This document shows, piece after piece, positions 36,553 through 49,929 of a stretch of DNA of 64,000 bases. The stretch covers positions 1-64,000 of the forward strand of contig NZ_JAFLRK010000004.1 in assembly GCF_017315735.1 (NCBI RefSeq), in the 5' to 3' direction. A model generated the notes under the pieces. The model had not been told where the DNA came from, did no database searches, and saw only the letters and a list, made by a program, of their open reading frames with translations. The first letter of the stretch is position 1. Every line of letters starts with the position of its first letter. Source of the stretch: Paracoccus shandongensis (GTDB lineage: Bacteria; Pseudomonadota; Alphaproteobacteria; Rhodobacterales; Rhodobacteraceae). The translations under genes and the position numbers were made by a program.

Positions 36553-38660
36553 AGCCAGAGCTTGATTACCACGCGCTGAACGCGATGCTGAACCTGTATG
36601 ACGCCGACGGGCGCATCCGGTTCGAAGCCGACCGCATGGCCGCGCGGCAATATTTCCTGCAGCACGTCAACCAGAACACCGTCTTCTTCCATTCCCTGGA
36701 CGAGAAACTGGATTACCTGGTCGAGGAAGGCTATTACGAGCCGGAAGTCCTGGACCAGTATTCCCGCAATTTCCAGCGCGCGATCTGGGACGCGGCCTTC
36801 AAGCGCAAGTTCCGCTTTCCGACCTTCCTGGGCGCGTTCAAGTATTACACCAGCTATACCCTGAAGACCCGCGACGGGCAGCGTTATCTGGAACGCTATG
36901 AGGACCGCGTGGTCATGGTCGCCCTGACGCTGGCGCGGGGGGACGAGGCGCTGGCCATGCGCTTCATGGAGGAGATGCTGTCGGGCCGCTTCCAGCCCGC
37001 CACGCCGACCTTCCTGAACGCCGGCAAGGCATCGCGGGGCGAGCTGATTTCCTGCTTCCTCTTGCGGCTGGAAGACAACATGGAGTCCATCGGCCGCTCG
37101 ATCAATTCCGCCCTGCAACTGTCCAAGCGCGGCGGCGGCGTGGCCCTGATGCTGACCAACCTGCGCGAGGCAGGCGCGCCCATCAAGGGGATCGAGAACC
37201 AGTCCTCGGGCGTGATCCCGGTGATGAAGCTGCTGGAAGATTCGTTCAGCTACGCCAACCAGCTTGGGGCGCGGCAGGGGGCGGGGGCGGTCTACCTCAA
37301 CGCCCATCATCCCGACATCATGCGTTTCCTGGACACCAAGCGCGAGAACGCGGACGAGAAGATCCGCATCAAGACGCTGTCCCTGGGCGTGGTGATCCCG
37401 GACATCACCTTCGAGTTGGCCAAGAAGAACCAGGACATGTACCTGTTCTCGCCCCATGACGTGCAGAAGGTCTATGGGGTGCCGTTTTCCGAGATCTCCG
37501 TCACGGAAAAATACGCCGAGATGGTGGACGACAAGCGCATCAAGAAGCGCAAGATCAACGCCCGAGAGTTCTTCCAGACCATCGCCGAGATCCAGTTCGA
37601 AAGCGGCTATCCCTATATCATGTTCGAGGACACGGTGAACCGCGCCAATCCCGTGCATGGCCGCATCACCATGTCGAACCTGTGCAGCGAAATCCTGCAG
37701 GTGAACGAGGCCTCCGAGTTCAACGAGGATCTGAGCTATTCCCACCTGGGCACGGATATTTCCTGCAACCTGGGGTCGCTGAACATCGCGGCGACGATGG
37801 ACGGCCCCGATTTCGGCGGCACGGTCGAGGCCGCGATCCGCGCCCTGACCGCCGTGTCGGAAATGTCGGCCATCGACGCCGTGCCGTCCATCCGCCGCGG
37901 CAATGACGAGGCGCACGCGGTCGGCCTGGGCCAGATGAACCTGCACGGCTTCCTGGCGCGCGAGCGGATCCATTACGGCAGCCCCGAGGGGGTCGAGTTC
38001 ACGTCCGTCTATTTCGCCGCCGTGGCCTTCCACGCGATCCGCGCGTCGAACCTGCTGGCGCGGGAACATGGCCGGACCTTCAAGGACTTCGAGAAGTCGA
38101 AATACGCGGACGGGTCGTTCTTCCACAAATATACGGATCGTGACTGGCTGCCCACGCTGCCGGATGTGGCGCGCGTCTTCGAGGGTGTGACCCTGCCCAC
38201 GCGCGACGACTGGGCCGCGCTGAAGGCCGAGGTGATGAAGCACGGTCTTTACAACCGCAACCTTCAGGCGGTGCCGCCGACCGGGTCGATCAGCTATATC
38301 AACAACTCGACTAGTTCGATCCACCCGATCGTGTCCAAGATCGAAATCCGCAAGGAGGGCAAGATCGGCCGGGTCTATTACCCCGCCGCCTTCATGTCGA
38401 ACGAGAACCTGGAATACTATCGCGACGCCTATGAGATCGGTCCCGAGGCGATCATCGACACCTATGCCGCCGCGACCGAGCATGTGGACCAGGGGCTGAG
38501 CCTCACGCTGTTCTTCCCGGCCGAGGCCACGACGCGGGACATCAACCGCGCGCAGATCTACGCGTGGAAGAAGGGCATCAAGACGATCTACTACATCCGC
38601 CTGCGCCAGACCGCGCTGGAGGGGACCGAGGTCCAGGGCTGCGTGTCCTGCACGTTGTAA
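36537..38660 (+). CDS. nrdE: Class Ib ribonucleotide reductase catalytic subunit NrdE
   Basis: A 707-residue large subunit that reduces ribonucleoside diphosphates to deoxy forms. The N-terminus lacks the ATP-cone of class Ia, as expected for class Ib. Active-site regions include [10 protein letters not shown] (redox cysteine), [10 protein letters not shown] (radical cysteine) and [18 protein letters not shown]. The C-terminal swinging pair is CVSC at the very end (QGCVSCTL). The ATG at 36537 lies inside the end of nrdI, preceded by a G-rich element; the frame is open further upstream but unlike the family. An intergenic repeat pair follows before nrdF. Confidence 0.96.
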   Translation: MLDGLKPELDYHALNAMLNLYDADGRIRFEADRMAARQYFLQHVNQNTVFFHSLDEKLDYLVEEGYYEPEVLDQYSRNFQRAIWDAAFKRKFRFPTFLGAFKYYTSYTLKTRDGQRYLERYEDRVVMVALTLARGDEALAMRFMEEMLSGRFQPATPTFLNAGKASRGELISCFLLRLEDNMESIGRSINSALQLSKRGGGVALMLTNLREAGAPIKGIENQSSGVIPVMKLLEDSFSYANQLGARQGAGAVYLNAHHPDIMRFLDTKRENADEKIRIKTLSLGVVIPDITFELAKKNQDMYLFSPHDVQKVYGVPFSEISVTEKYAEMVDDKRIKKRKINAREFFQTIAEIQFESGYPYIMFEDTVNRANPVHGRITMSNLCSEILQVNEASEFNEDLSYSHLGTDISCNLGSLNIAATMDGPDFGGTVEAAIRALTAVSEMSAIDAVPSIRRGNDEAHAVGLGQMNLHGFLARERIHYGSPEGVEFTSVYFAAVAFHAIRASNLLAREHGRTFKDFEKSKYADGSFFHKYTDRDWLPTLPDVARVFEGVTLPTRDDWAALKAEVMKHGLYNRNLQAVPPTGSISYINNSTSSIHPIVSKIEIRKEGKIGRVYYPAAFMSNENLEYYRDAYEIGPEAIIDTYAAATEHVDQGLSLTLFFPAEATTRDINRAQIYAWKKGIKTIYYIRLRQTALEGTEVQGCVSCTL

Positions 38661-41810
<3,150 letters not shown>

Positions 41811-41889
41811 CACAACAAGAACCATCCCAACAGGACTATCGCGCCCGGCACCGGAATGGCCGGGCCGCATCTACGCAGAAAGGGAAGAG

Positions 41890-43296
<1,407 letters not shown>

Positions 43297-43317
43297 TCCT
43301 TCGGGACAGCGACATGG

Positions 43318-43342
43318 AAAGCCGCCCTTCGGGGCGGCTTTT
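43318..43342 (+). terminator. Rho-independent terminator after glnA
   Basis: A 10-bp stem, AAAGCCGCCC (43318-43327) with GGGCGGCTTT (43332-43341), closes a stable TTCG tetraloop, with TTTT at the end. Its near symmetry means it may also stop the convergent lysR transcript, whose stop codon lies 2 bp away. Confidence 0.92.
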
Positions 43343-43343
43343 C

Positions 43344-44225
43344 CTATGACAGCCGCAGGCCCGCCGCGAAATCCAGGAAGCTGCGCATGGCCCCCGTCAT
43401 CAGCTTGCCGGATGGATAGACCAGGTTCACCGGCAGGTCGGGCAGGGCGTAATCCGTCATCAGCACGGACAGCCTGCCCGCCGCGATGTCGTCGCCCACG
43501 ATGAATTCCGGCAGCAGCGCCAACCCCCTGCCGTTCAGCGCCATGGAATGCAGCAGTTCGGTGTTGTTCGAGGAAAAGCTGGGCCGGACCGGCTGGCGGA
43601 TGGTCCGGCTGCCGCGCCGCAGGGGCCAGGTCAGGTTGCCGGGCAGGTTGGTGTAGTGCAGGCAATCGTGGCGCAAGAGGTCGGCGGGCTTTTCAGGGCG
43701 CCCGCTGCGGCCCAGGTAATCGGGCGCGGCGACCAGCAGGATCCGCACTGAATGCAGCCGCCGGGCGTGCAGCGTCGAATCGCTCAGGTTGCCGATGCGG
43801 ATCACCGCGTCGAAGCCGTCGCCCACGATGTCGCTGGCGCCGTCGTCCAGCACGACCTGCAACTGGATGTCGCGGAACCGCTCCATGAAGTCCAGCAGGT
43901 GCGGTTGCAGCACCTTCAGCGTGTAGAAGATCGGGCTGCCGATCTTCAGCGCGCCGGACTGGCTGGTGGTGGTCGCCTTGACGGCCTCGGTCGCGCCGTC
44001 CAGCCGGGCCAGGATGTCGCGCAGATCCTGGCTGTAGGCGAGGCCCGCGACGGTCGGCGTCACCTTGCGCGTGTTGCGCACCAGCAGGCGCACGCCCAGA
44101 TGCGCCTCGAGATCGGCGACATGCTTGCTGCACAGGCTGCGGGAAATGCCCATGCGCCCAGCGGCGGCGGCAAAGCTGCCCTCGTCCACGACGCTGACGA
44201 AGGTCCGAAAGACATTGGTATCCAT
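43344..44225 (-). CDS. LysR-family transcriptional regulator
   Basis: A 293-residue regulator with an N-terminal winged helix-turn-helix (TFVSVVDEGSFAAAAGRMGISRS, read as overlapping motifs) and a C-terminal effector-binding domain (SGALKIGSPIFY, RLHSVRILLVAAPDYLGRSG). The pattern is closest to the large LTTR group that includes DsdC- and LrhA-unrelated regulators of unknown target. Starts at 44225 (MDTNVF) or 44237 (MVASMDT) both fit; neither has a strong ribosome site. A divergent target is not evident, since the next gene upstream runs in the same direction. Confidence 0.88.
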   Translation of the reverse strand: MDTNVFRTFVSVVDEGSFAAAAGRMGISRSLCSKHVADLEAHLGVRLLVRNTRKVTPTVAGLAYSQDLRDILARLDGATEAVKATTTSQSGALKIGSPIFYTLKVLQPHLLDFMERFRDIQLQVVLDDGASDIVGDGFDAVIRIGNLSDSTLHARRLHSVRILLVAAPDYLGRSGRPEKPADLLRHDCLHYTNLPGNLTWPLRRGSRTIRQPVRPSFSSNNTELLHSMALNGRGLALLPEFIVGDDIAAGRLSVLMTDYALPDLPVNLVYPSGKLMTGAMRSFLDFAAGLRLS

Positions 44226-44256
44226 GGACGCCACCATGCACCGGGGGGTGAAAAAG

Positions 44257-44281
44257 GAAAACCGCCCCCGGATGGGGGCGG
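44257..44281 (-). terminator. Terminator of the small secreted-protein gene
   Basis: An 8-bp stem, CCGCCCCC (44262-44269) with GGGGGCGG (44274-44281), closes a 4-nt loop. On the minus strand it is followed by TTTTCCTTTTT. It lies 26 bp past the stop of the gene at 44308-44559. Confidence 0.85.
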
Positions 44282-44307
44282 CGTCCGAAAGGCCGGGGCC
44301 TGCGCGA

Positions 44308-44559
44308 TCAGCGGGTATAGGTCGAGCGCGGGCCGGGGGCGGAAAAATCGCTGACGGTCAGTTCCGCATCGGCGGACAGGCCGCGCTTGGCAAGTTCCTT
44401 GCCGGACAGCACATTGCCCGCCTTCACCTGCACCGGGTTCTGCGCGGTGACGGGCGCGGTCGGCATGTCGTTGTGGCGGTTGGTCTCGTTCAGGCCGGAG
44501 GCCTGGGCCGCGCCCGCCGCCAGAACCAGTGCGCCGATGAGGGTTGCGAGGTTTTTCAT
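44308..44559 (-). CDS. Small secreted hypothetical protein
   Basis: An 83-residue protein with a signal peptide (LIGALVLAAGAAQA, cut near residue 20) and a short hydrophilic mature part starting SGLNETNRHND. No cysteine or clear repeat is present. An AGAAGGAAT element stands before the ATG, and a good terminator follows, so it looks like a real single-gene unit. I do not recognise the family; it resembles many small periplasmic proteins of Rhodobacteraceae in size only. Confidence 0.7.
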   Translation of the reverse strand: MKNLATLIGALVLAAGAAQASGLNETNRHNDMPTAPVTAQNPVQVKAGNVLSGKELAKRGLSADAELTVSDFSAPGPRSTYTR

Positions 44560-44675
44560 CGGGTCATTCCTTCTGTCTTAGTTCGATGATGGACAGATAA
44601 GCCCCTGAAAAGGCGATGATTAGCCCGGCTTTGCTGGCTTCAGTGTTCAACGATGCTGCACAATCGTCCTGCGGG

Positions 44676-45185
44676 TCAGCCTAGGTCCAGCAGGCGCACG
44701 GCTTGGGCCACCTGATCCTGGGGCGGCAGCGTCATGTCGATCACCGCGCCGTCCTCGTCCGGTGCCAGCGGCTCCAGCGTCGCCAGTTGCGAATCCAGCA
44801 GTTGGGGCGGAAAGAAATGCCCCGCGCGGTGGTTCAGCCGATCCGCCAGCAGGTCGCGCGTGCCGTGGACATGCAGGAACCGGACGCGCGGCGCGCCCGT
44901 GCGCAGGATGTCGCGATAGGCGCGCTTGAGCGAGGAACAGCCCAGGACCGAGCTTTCGCCCCGCGCCTCGGCCGCCGCGATCTGGTCGGCCAGGGCGCGC
45001 AGCCAGGGCGCGCGGTCGGCATCCGTCAGGGGCGTGCCATGGGCCATCTTGTCCACGTTCGCCTGCGGGTGAAAGGCGTCACCCTCGACAAAGGGCCAGC
45101 CCAGATGGGCGGCAAGCGCCAGGCCCGTGGTGGTCTTGCCCGCGCCCGACACGCCCATGACGACGATGTGCTGAACCCCGGTCAC
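44676..45185 (-). CDS. gntK: Gluconokinase
   Basis: A 169-residue P-loop kinase that phosphorylates gluconate to 6-phosphogluconate. Walker A GVSGAGKTT is at residues 11-19; FVEGDAFHP and VLGCSSLKRAYRDILR are typical GntK motifs. The start is a GTG overlapping the permease stop (GTGA), so the kinase is translated together with its transporter. The length equals the family norm. Confidence 0.94.
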   Translation of the reverse strand: MTGVQHIVVMGVSGAGKTTTGLALAAHLGWPFVEGDAFHPQANVDKMAHGTPLTDADRAPWLRALADQIAAAEARGESSVLGCSSLKRAYRDILRTGAPRVRFLHVHGTRDLLADRLNHRAGHFFPPQLLDSQLATLEPLAPDEDGAVIDMTLPPQDQVAQAVRLLDLG

Positions 45186-46558
45186 AGCAGCCACCAGCCC
45201 AGCAGGGCAAAGGCAAAGGCGGTCAGGCCGATGGTCGTTTCCATCACGGTCCAGGTGCGCAGGGTGGTCGCCTCGTCCATTTTCAGAAAGCGCCCGACCA
45301 GCCAGAAGCCCGAGTCGTTGAAATGGCTGAGAACCGTCGCCCCACCCGCGATGGCGATCACCAGGAAGCACAGGTCGAAGTCGGACAGCCCTTGGGTCGC
45401 GGCGACGGTGGGGGCGATCAGGCTGGCGGTGGTGGTCAGCGCCACCGTGGCCGATCCTTGCGCGACGCGCAGCGCCGTGGCGATCACGAAGGCCGCCACG
45501 ATCAGCGGCAGGCCCACCGATTGCAGGCTGCCCGCCAGGGCCTCGCCGATGCCGCTGGCGCGCAGCACGCCGCCGAACATGCCGCCCGCCCCGGTGACCA
45601 GCACGATGGCGCAGATCGGCCCAAGCGCGCCGTCCACGATCTTTTCCATCCGTGCCGGGTCGTTGCCGCGCCCCAGCAGATACAGCGCGATCAGCAGCGT
45701 GATCAGCAGCGCGACCGGGGTCTGGCCCAGCATCCGCAGCAGGCTGACCCAACCGGCATCGCCATCCACGACGCCCACCGTCGCCAGCGCGTTCAGGCCG
45801 GTGTTCAAAAAGATCAGCCCCAGCGGCAGCAGCAGGATCAACAGGACGGTGCCGAAGGCCGGCGGCTCGCCCGTCAGGTGGTGTTCGTCATTCGCGCCCA
45901 GCAGTTCGGGCACCGGCACGTTGAAGCGCCGCCCCAGCACCATCGAGACCAGGTAGCTGCCGATATACCAGGTGGGCAGCGCCACGATGGTGCCGACGAT
46001 CAGCAGCAGGCCGATGTCCGCGCCCAGCAGATCGCCCGAGGCCACGGGCCCGGGATGCGGCGGCACCAGCGCGTGCATGACGGCAAAGGCCCCGGCGGCG
46101 GGCAGGGCGTAAAGCAGGACCGATCCGCCGAACCGCAGCGCCACGCTGAAGATGATGGGCAGCATCACCATCAGGCCCGCGTCGAAGAAGATCGGAAAGC
46201 CGAACAGCAGCGAGGCCACGCCAAGCGCAAAGGGCGCGCGGCGTTCGCCGAACTTGTTGATCAGCCGGTCGGCCAGCACCTGCGCGCCGCCCGTCACCTC
46301 CAGCAACCGCCCGATCATCGCGCCAAAGCCCACCAGCAGGGCGACGGTGGCCAGGGTGTTGCCAAAGCCGGTCAGCAGGGTGGGCACCACATCGGCCAGG
46401 GGGATGCCGGTCGCAAGCGCGGTCAGCAGGCTGACCAGCACCAGCGCGATGAAGGCATGGATCTTGAGGCGCATGATCAGCACCAGCAGCACCGCGACGG
46501 CACCAGTGGCGACCGACAGCAGGAACAGGGTGCCGTGGACGGCTTCGACGTTTTCCAA
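45182..46558 (-). CDS. gntT: Gluconate permease (GntP family)
   Basis: A 458-residue inner-membrane proton symporter with about twelve helices. Family motifs include GFGNTLATVALLVGFGAMIG, GFPIFFDAGLMVMLP, LVPPHPGPVA and HFNDSGFWLVGRFL. A TTG at 46558 is the likely start because GAGGGGG lies 6 bp upstream and MENVEAVHGTLFLL suits the first helix; the frame continues to 46639 without family likeness. It is coupled to gntK and supplies gluconate to the Entner-Doudoroff or pentose phosphate pathway. Confidence 0.92.
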   Translation of the reverse strand: MENVEAVHGTLFLLSVATGAVAVLLVLIMRLKIHAFIALVLVSLLTALATGIPLADVVPTLLTGFGNTLATVALLVGFGAMIGRLLEVTGGAQVLADRLINKFGERRAPFALGVASLLFGFPIFFDAGLMVMLPIIFSVALRFGGSVLLYALPAAGAFAVMHALVPPHPGPVASGDLLGADIGLLLIVGTIVALPTWYIGSYLVSMVLGRRFNVPVPELLGANDEHHLTGEPPAFGTVLLILLLPLGLIFLNTGLNALATVGVVDGDAGWVSLLRMLGQTPVALLITLLIALYLLGRGNDPARMEKIVDGALGPICAIVLVTGAGGMFGGVLRASGIGEALAGSLQSVGLPLIVAAFVIATALRVAQGSATVALTTTASLIAPTVAATQGLSDFDLCFLVIAIAGGATVLSHFNDSGFWLVGRFLKMDEATTLRTWTVMETTIGLTAFAFALLGWWLL

Positions 46559-46663
46559 GAGATCCCCCTCGTTCTGATGCCTTCGGGACAACCGCCGGTT
46601 TTGCGGCGGCACCAGGGTGCAAGTCCCCTGGCGGGACACGGGTTCCCTGCGGCGGGGGAAAGG

Positions 46664-47542
46664 TCAGTCCTCGGCCAGGATATCGACGCTGTGGCTGCCC
46701 GATTGCGACCCGGCCAGGCGCATGGATCCCGTGACGGGGGCCACGTCGCTGTAGTCGCGGCCATAGCCGATGGTGACGTGGTCCGCGGCCACGAAGCAGG
46801 CGTTGGTGGGGTCGTATTCGCACCAGCCCGCCTCGGCCCCGGTCCAGGCGCGGACCCAGGCGTGCATGGCGTCCGCCCCCTCCAGCCGGGGCTTGCCGGG
46901 CGGCGGGACCGTGCGCAAAAAGCCCGACACATAGGCCGCCGGAACGCCGATGCCGCGCAGGCCCGAGATCATGATCTGCGAGAAGTCTTGGCAGACGCCG
47001 TGCCGCCCGGCGAAGGCCTGGGCGATGGGGGTGTCCACCTCGGTGGCGTCGGCGTCGAAGCGCATGTGCGCGTGCAGCGCGCGGCCCAGGGCCTCGACCG
47101 CCTCGCGCACGGTCGCGGCATCGGCGCAGGCCTTGCGGGCGAAATCGGCGATGGGCGCCAGCAAGGGGATCCGGGGCGAGGCGCGCAGGAAATGATGGGG
47201 CGAATGGGGACCAAGGTCGGTGATGTCGTCGAGATCCTGGGGCAGGCGGTCCAGGCTGGCCGACAGGTCCAGTTCCGTTTCATCCGCAAGCCGCAGCACC
47301 CGGCCCGCCATGTCGAAGCGGATCTGCGTCAGCCCGGCGGGCAGGACCAGTTGCGTCACCTCGGTCCCGAAGAAATCGGTGAAGCGGCTGCGTTCCACGG
47401 GGGGCGGGGTGATGGTGATGCTGGTCTGCTGCACCTCTTGCACGCCGGGCAGGTCGGCGGGGCTGATGCGCAGAAGCTGCCGCCCCGCGCCGGTGGGGCG
47501 GGCGAAGTCATAGCGGATGGACAGGCGCAGGCGATACAGCAT
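46664..47542 (-). CDS. Transglutaminase-like cysteine protease-fold protein
   Basis: A 292-residue cytosolic protein: an N-terminal beta-rich bacterial transglutaminase domain (YRLRLSIRYDFARP) followed by a transglutaminase core. The catalytic triad is intact: Cys184 in GRHGVCQDFSQ, His227 in DAMHAWV and Asp244 in WCEYDPTN. There is no signal peptide. It overlaps by one base with the ATP-grasp/alpha-E gene, so it is the last gene of a three-gene operon. Such proteins were predicted in comparative genomic work to act with ATP-grasp ligases on peptides; whether this one cuts or joins amide bonds is not known. Confidence 0.85.
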   Translation of the reverse strand: MLYRLRLSIRYDFARPTGAGRQLLRISPADLPGVQEVQQTSITITPPPVERSRFTDFFGTEVTQLVLPAGLTQIRFDMAGRVLRLADETELDLSASLDRLPQDLDDITDLGPHSPHHFLRASPRIPLLAPIADFARKACADAATVREAVEALGRALHAHMRFDADATEVDTPIAQAFAGRHGVCQDFSQIMISGLRGIGVPAAYVSGFLRTVPPPGKPRLEGADAMHAWVRAWTGAEAGWCEYDPTNACFVAADHVTIGYGRDYSDVAPVTGSMRLAGSQSGSHSVDILAED

Positions 47543-49929
47543 CAGGACAGATAGCTGGCGGTCAGCAGGTCCGACAAGGCCGCGATCCGCCCGCGCAACT
47601 GCCACAGGGCATCGGTGGTCAGGCTGTCGGGATCGGTGGTGGCCAGCTTCGCGTGCAGGCGCAGAACCTCTCGGGCCAGGGGGGACAGGGCGCCGTGGTC
47701 GTTGGCGGCGGGCAGCATGTCCACCTGTTCGCGCAGGCTGTCGATCTGGTGGCGCAGCGCGCGCGGGTTCAGCGGATCCAGCGCCAGAAGGTCGATCACC
47801 GTCCCACGCGAGGCGCTGAAGGAAAAGCGGCGGCGGTGGGTCAGCACGCTGTCGCCGACCTCGATGGCCAGGTCCAGCGCGCCTTCGGGGGCGGCGGGGT
47901 CGCACAAGACCGCCAGCAGCGCGGCCGTGCCCATGGCGCGTTCGTGCAGCCGCCCGATGGTCAGGAAGCGCCAGCCGACGAAGCGGTACATGTTTTCATG
48001 CACCAGGCCCGAGATCCCCGCCAGCTTGCGCAGCAGCCTGGACAGCGCCCGGGCCGCGTCGTCGCCGGGCGCGACCCTGGGCGCCATGGCCCGTGCGGTG
48101 CGGTCGATGTCGTGCAGCGCGGACCAGGCGTCGGGGGAAAAGCGGTCGCGCACGCTGCTGGCGCTGCCGATGGCGGCGGCCAGGTTGTCCAGCAGCCTTT
48201 GCGGAATGGCCTGGGCGGGATCGATGCCCATCTGGCGGAACAGGGGATCGAACCCCGCCAGCAGGGGGCCGCCCGCCTTGCCCGATTCGGCCAGGCGGGT
48301 GTGATAGGCGCGCATCAGGCGCACGACCCCCTCGGCCCGTTCGGCATAGCGGCCCAGCCAGAACAGGTTGTCGGCCGCCCGCGCAGGCAAGCCGCCGGGC
48401 ACCAGGCGCTTTTCCGCGGCGGTGGCCTGGCGCGCCATGGTGATGGCCGGCACGGGACAGGGGCTGACGACCCAGACATCCGCCGCAGCGCCACCTTCCT
48501 GCATGGCGATGGCCGACACATCGTCGCCCGTCCCGATGCGCGCAAAGCCGCCCGGCATCACCGCCCAGCCATCGGCGGTGCGCGCCAGATAGACGCGCAG
48601 GGTCATGGGGCGCGGCACCAGCCTGCCTTCCACCAGGGCGGGGGTGGTGGACAGCGTTACGGCCTCTTGCGCGACAAGATCGCCGCCACCCTCGGCCAGC
48701 CGCCGGTCCAGCACGTCGGCGGGCAGTCCGACGGCGCGGGTCAGGTCGTCCTTGGGATCGAAGGGCAGGCGCGTGGTCAGCGCGTCGGCCAGCACCATCC
48801 GGCGCGGGCTGGCGCGCACCGCCGCGCGGGCGGATGGATCGCCGCACCACCAGGTCGCGATATTGGGCATGGCCAGGGGCGCGCGCACCAGTTCGGGCGC
48901 AAGCTGCGGCAGGAATGCCATCAGCGCCCGCGTTTCCAGGACGCCCGAGCCCAGGCAATTGACCATCGTCACCGATCCCGCCCGCAGCGCCGCGACCATG
49001 CCGGGCGTGCCGATGCGGGACGCGGGGTTCAGTTCCAGCGGATCGGCGTAATGCGCGTCCAGCCTGCGCCACAGCACATCGACCTGGCGCATCCCCTGGA
49101 CCGTGCGCACCATCAGCCGGTCGCCCGCCACGCCCAGGTCGTCGCCTTCCAGCAGGGCAAAGCCCAGGTAGCGCGCGATATAGGCGTGCTCGAAATAGGT
49201 CTCGTTCATGGGGCCGGGGGTCAGGATCGCGATGCGGCTGTCCGTGTCGCGGGCCTGGCCCTGCAAGGCGTCGCGGAAATCGCGGAAGAACCCGGCCAGG
49301 CGGTGGACATTCTCGTCCGGGTAGAATTCCGAAAACGCCCGCGCGGTGGCGACGCGGTTTTCCAGGGCATAGCCCGCGCCCGAGGGCGCCTGCGTCCGGT
49401 CGGCCAGCACCCACCATTCGCCGTCCGGGCCGCGCCCCAGTTCGAACGCCAGGAAATGCAGGAAATGCCCGCCCCGGGGCCTGACCCCCACCAAGGGGCG
49501 CAGCCATTCCGGGTTGCCCGCCACCAGCGCCGCAGGCAGCCGCCCCGAGGCGACCAGTTCGTTCGGGCCGTAAAGATCGGCCATCACCGCTTCCAGCAGG
49601 TCGGCGCGCTGGCGCAGGGCGCGGCTGATCCTGGACCATTCCTCCTCGGCCAGAAGGACGGGGATATGGCTCAGCGGCCAGGGACGCTCGACCGATTCGC
49701 CGCCGCCGTATTGGCGATAGAAGACGCCGCTATCCAGCAGGTGGCGGTCGGCGCGCGACAGGTCGCGGGTCAGGTCGTCGTCCGACAGCGCGTCCAGATG
49801 CGCCACCATCCGCCGCCACAACGGGCGGATGGTGCCGTCGGGGGCGATCATCTCGTCCGGGACGCCGGGCAGGGGGCGATAGCCCGCCGTGCGCGAGCGC
49901 CGCATCGCCGGGGCCGGCCCGCCCGCCAT
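47542..49929 (-). CDS. Circularly permuted ATP-grasp ligase fused to alpha-E domain
   Basis: A 795-residue protein with two modules. Residues about 1-505 are a circularly permuted ATP-grasp domain (DUF404/DUF407 type), with DLYGPNELVASG, RIAILTPGPMNETYFEHA, FALLEGDDLGV and LMVRTVQGMRQVDVLWRRLD. Residues about 510-795 are the helical alpha-E domain (DUF403), starting RAADNLFWLGRYAERAEGVV. ATP-grasp enzymes usually join a carboxylate to an amine. No carrier or substrate is obvious. It overlaps its neighbours by one base on each side (TGATG), showing tight coupling. In other genomes the two modules are often separate genes. Confidence 0.87.
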   Translation of the reverse strand: MAGGPAPAMRRSRTAGYRPLPGVPDEMIAPDGTIRPLWRRMVAHLDALSDDDLTRDLSRADRHLLDSGVFYRQYGGGESVERPWPLSHIPVLLAEEEWSRISRALRQRADLLEAVMADLYGPNELVASGRLPAALVAGNPEWLRPLVGVRPRGGHFLHFLAFELGRGPDGEWWVLADRTQAPSGAGYALENRVATARAFSEFYPDENVHRLAGFFRDFRDALQGQARDTDSRIAILTPGPMNETYFEHAYIARYLGFALLEGDDLGVAGDRLMVRTVQGMRQVDVLWRRLDAHYADPLELNPASRIGTPGMVAALRAGSVTMVNCLGSGVLETRALMAFLPQLAPELVRAPLAMPNIATWWCGDPSARAAVRASPRRMVLADALTTRLPFDPKDDLTRAVGLPADVLDRRLAEGGGDLVAQEAVTLSTTPALVEGRLVPRPMTLRVYLARTADGWAVMPGGFARIGTGDDVSAIAMQEGGAAADVWVVSPCPVPAITMARQATAAEKRLVPGGLPARAADNLFWLGRYAERAEGVVRLMRAYHTRLAESGKAGGPLLAGFDPLFRQMGIDPAQAIPQRLLDNLAAAIGSASSVRDRFSPDAWSALHDIDRTARAMAPRVAPGDDAARALSRLLRKLAGISGLVHENMYRFVGWRFLTIGRLHERAMGTAALLAVLCDPAAPEGALDLAIEVGDSVLTHRRRFSFSASRGTVIDLLALDPLNPRALRHQIDSLREQVDMLPAANDHGALSPLAREVLRLHAKLATTDPDSLTTDALWQLRGRIAALSDLLTASYLS

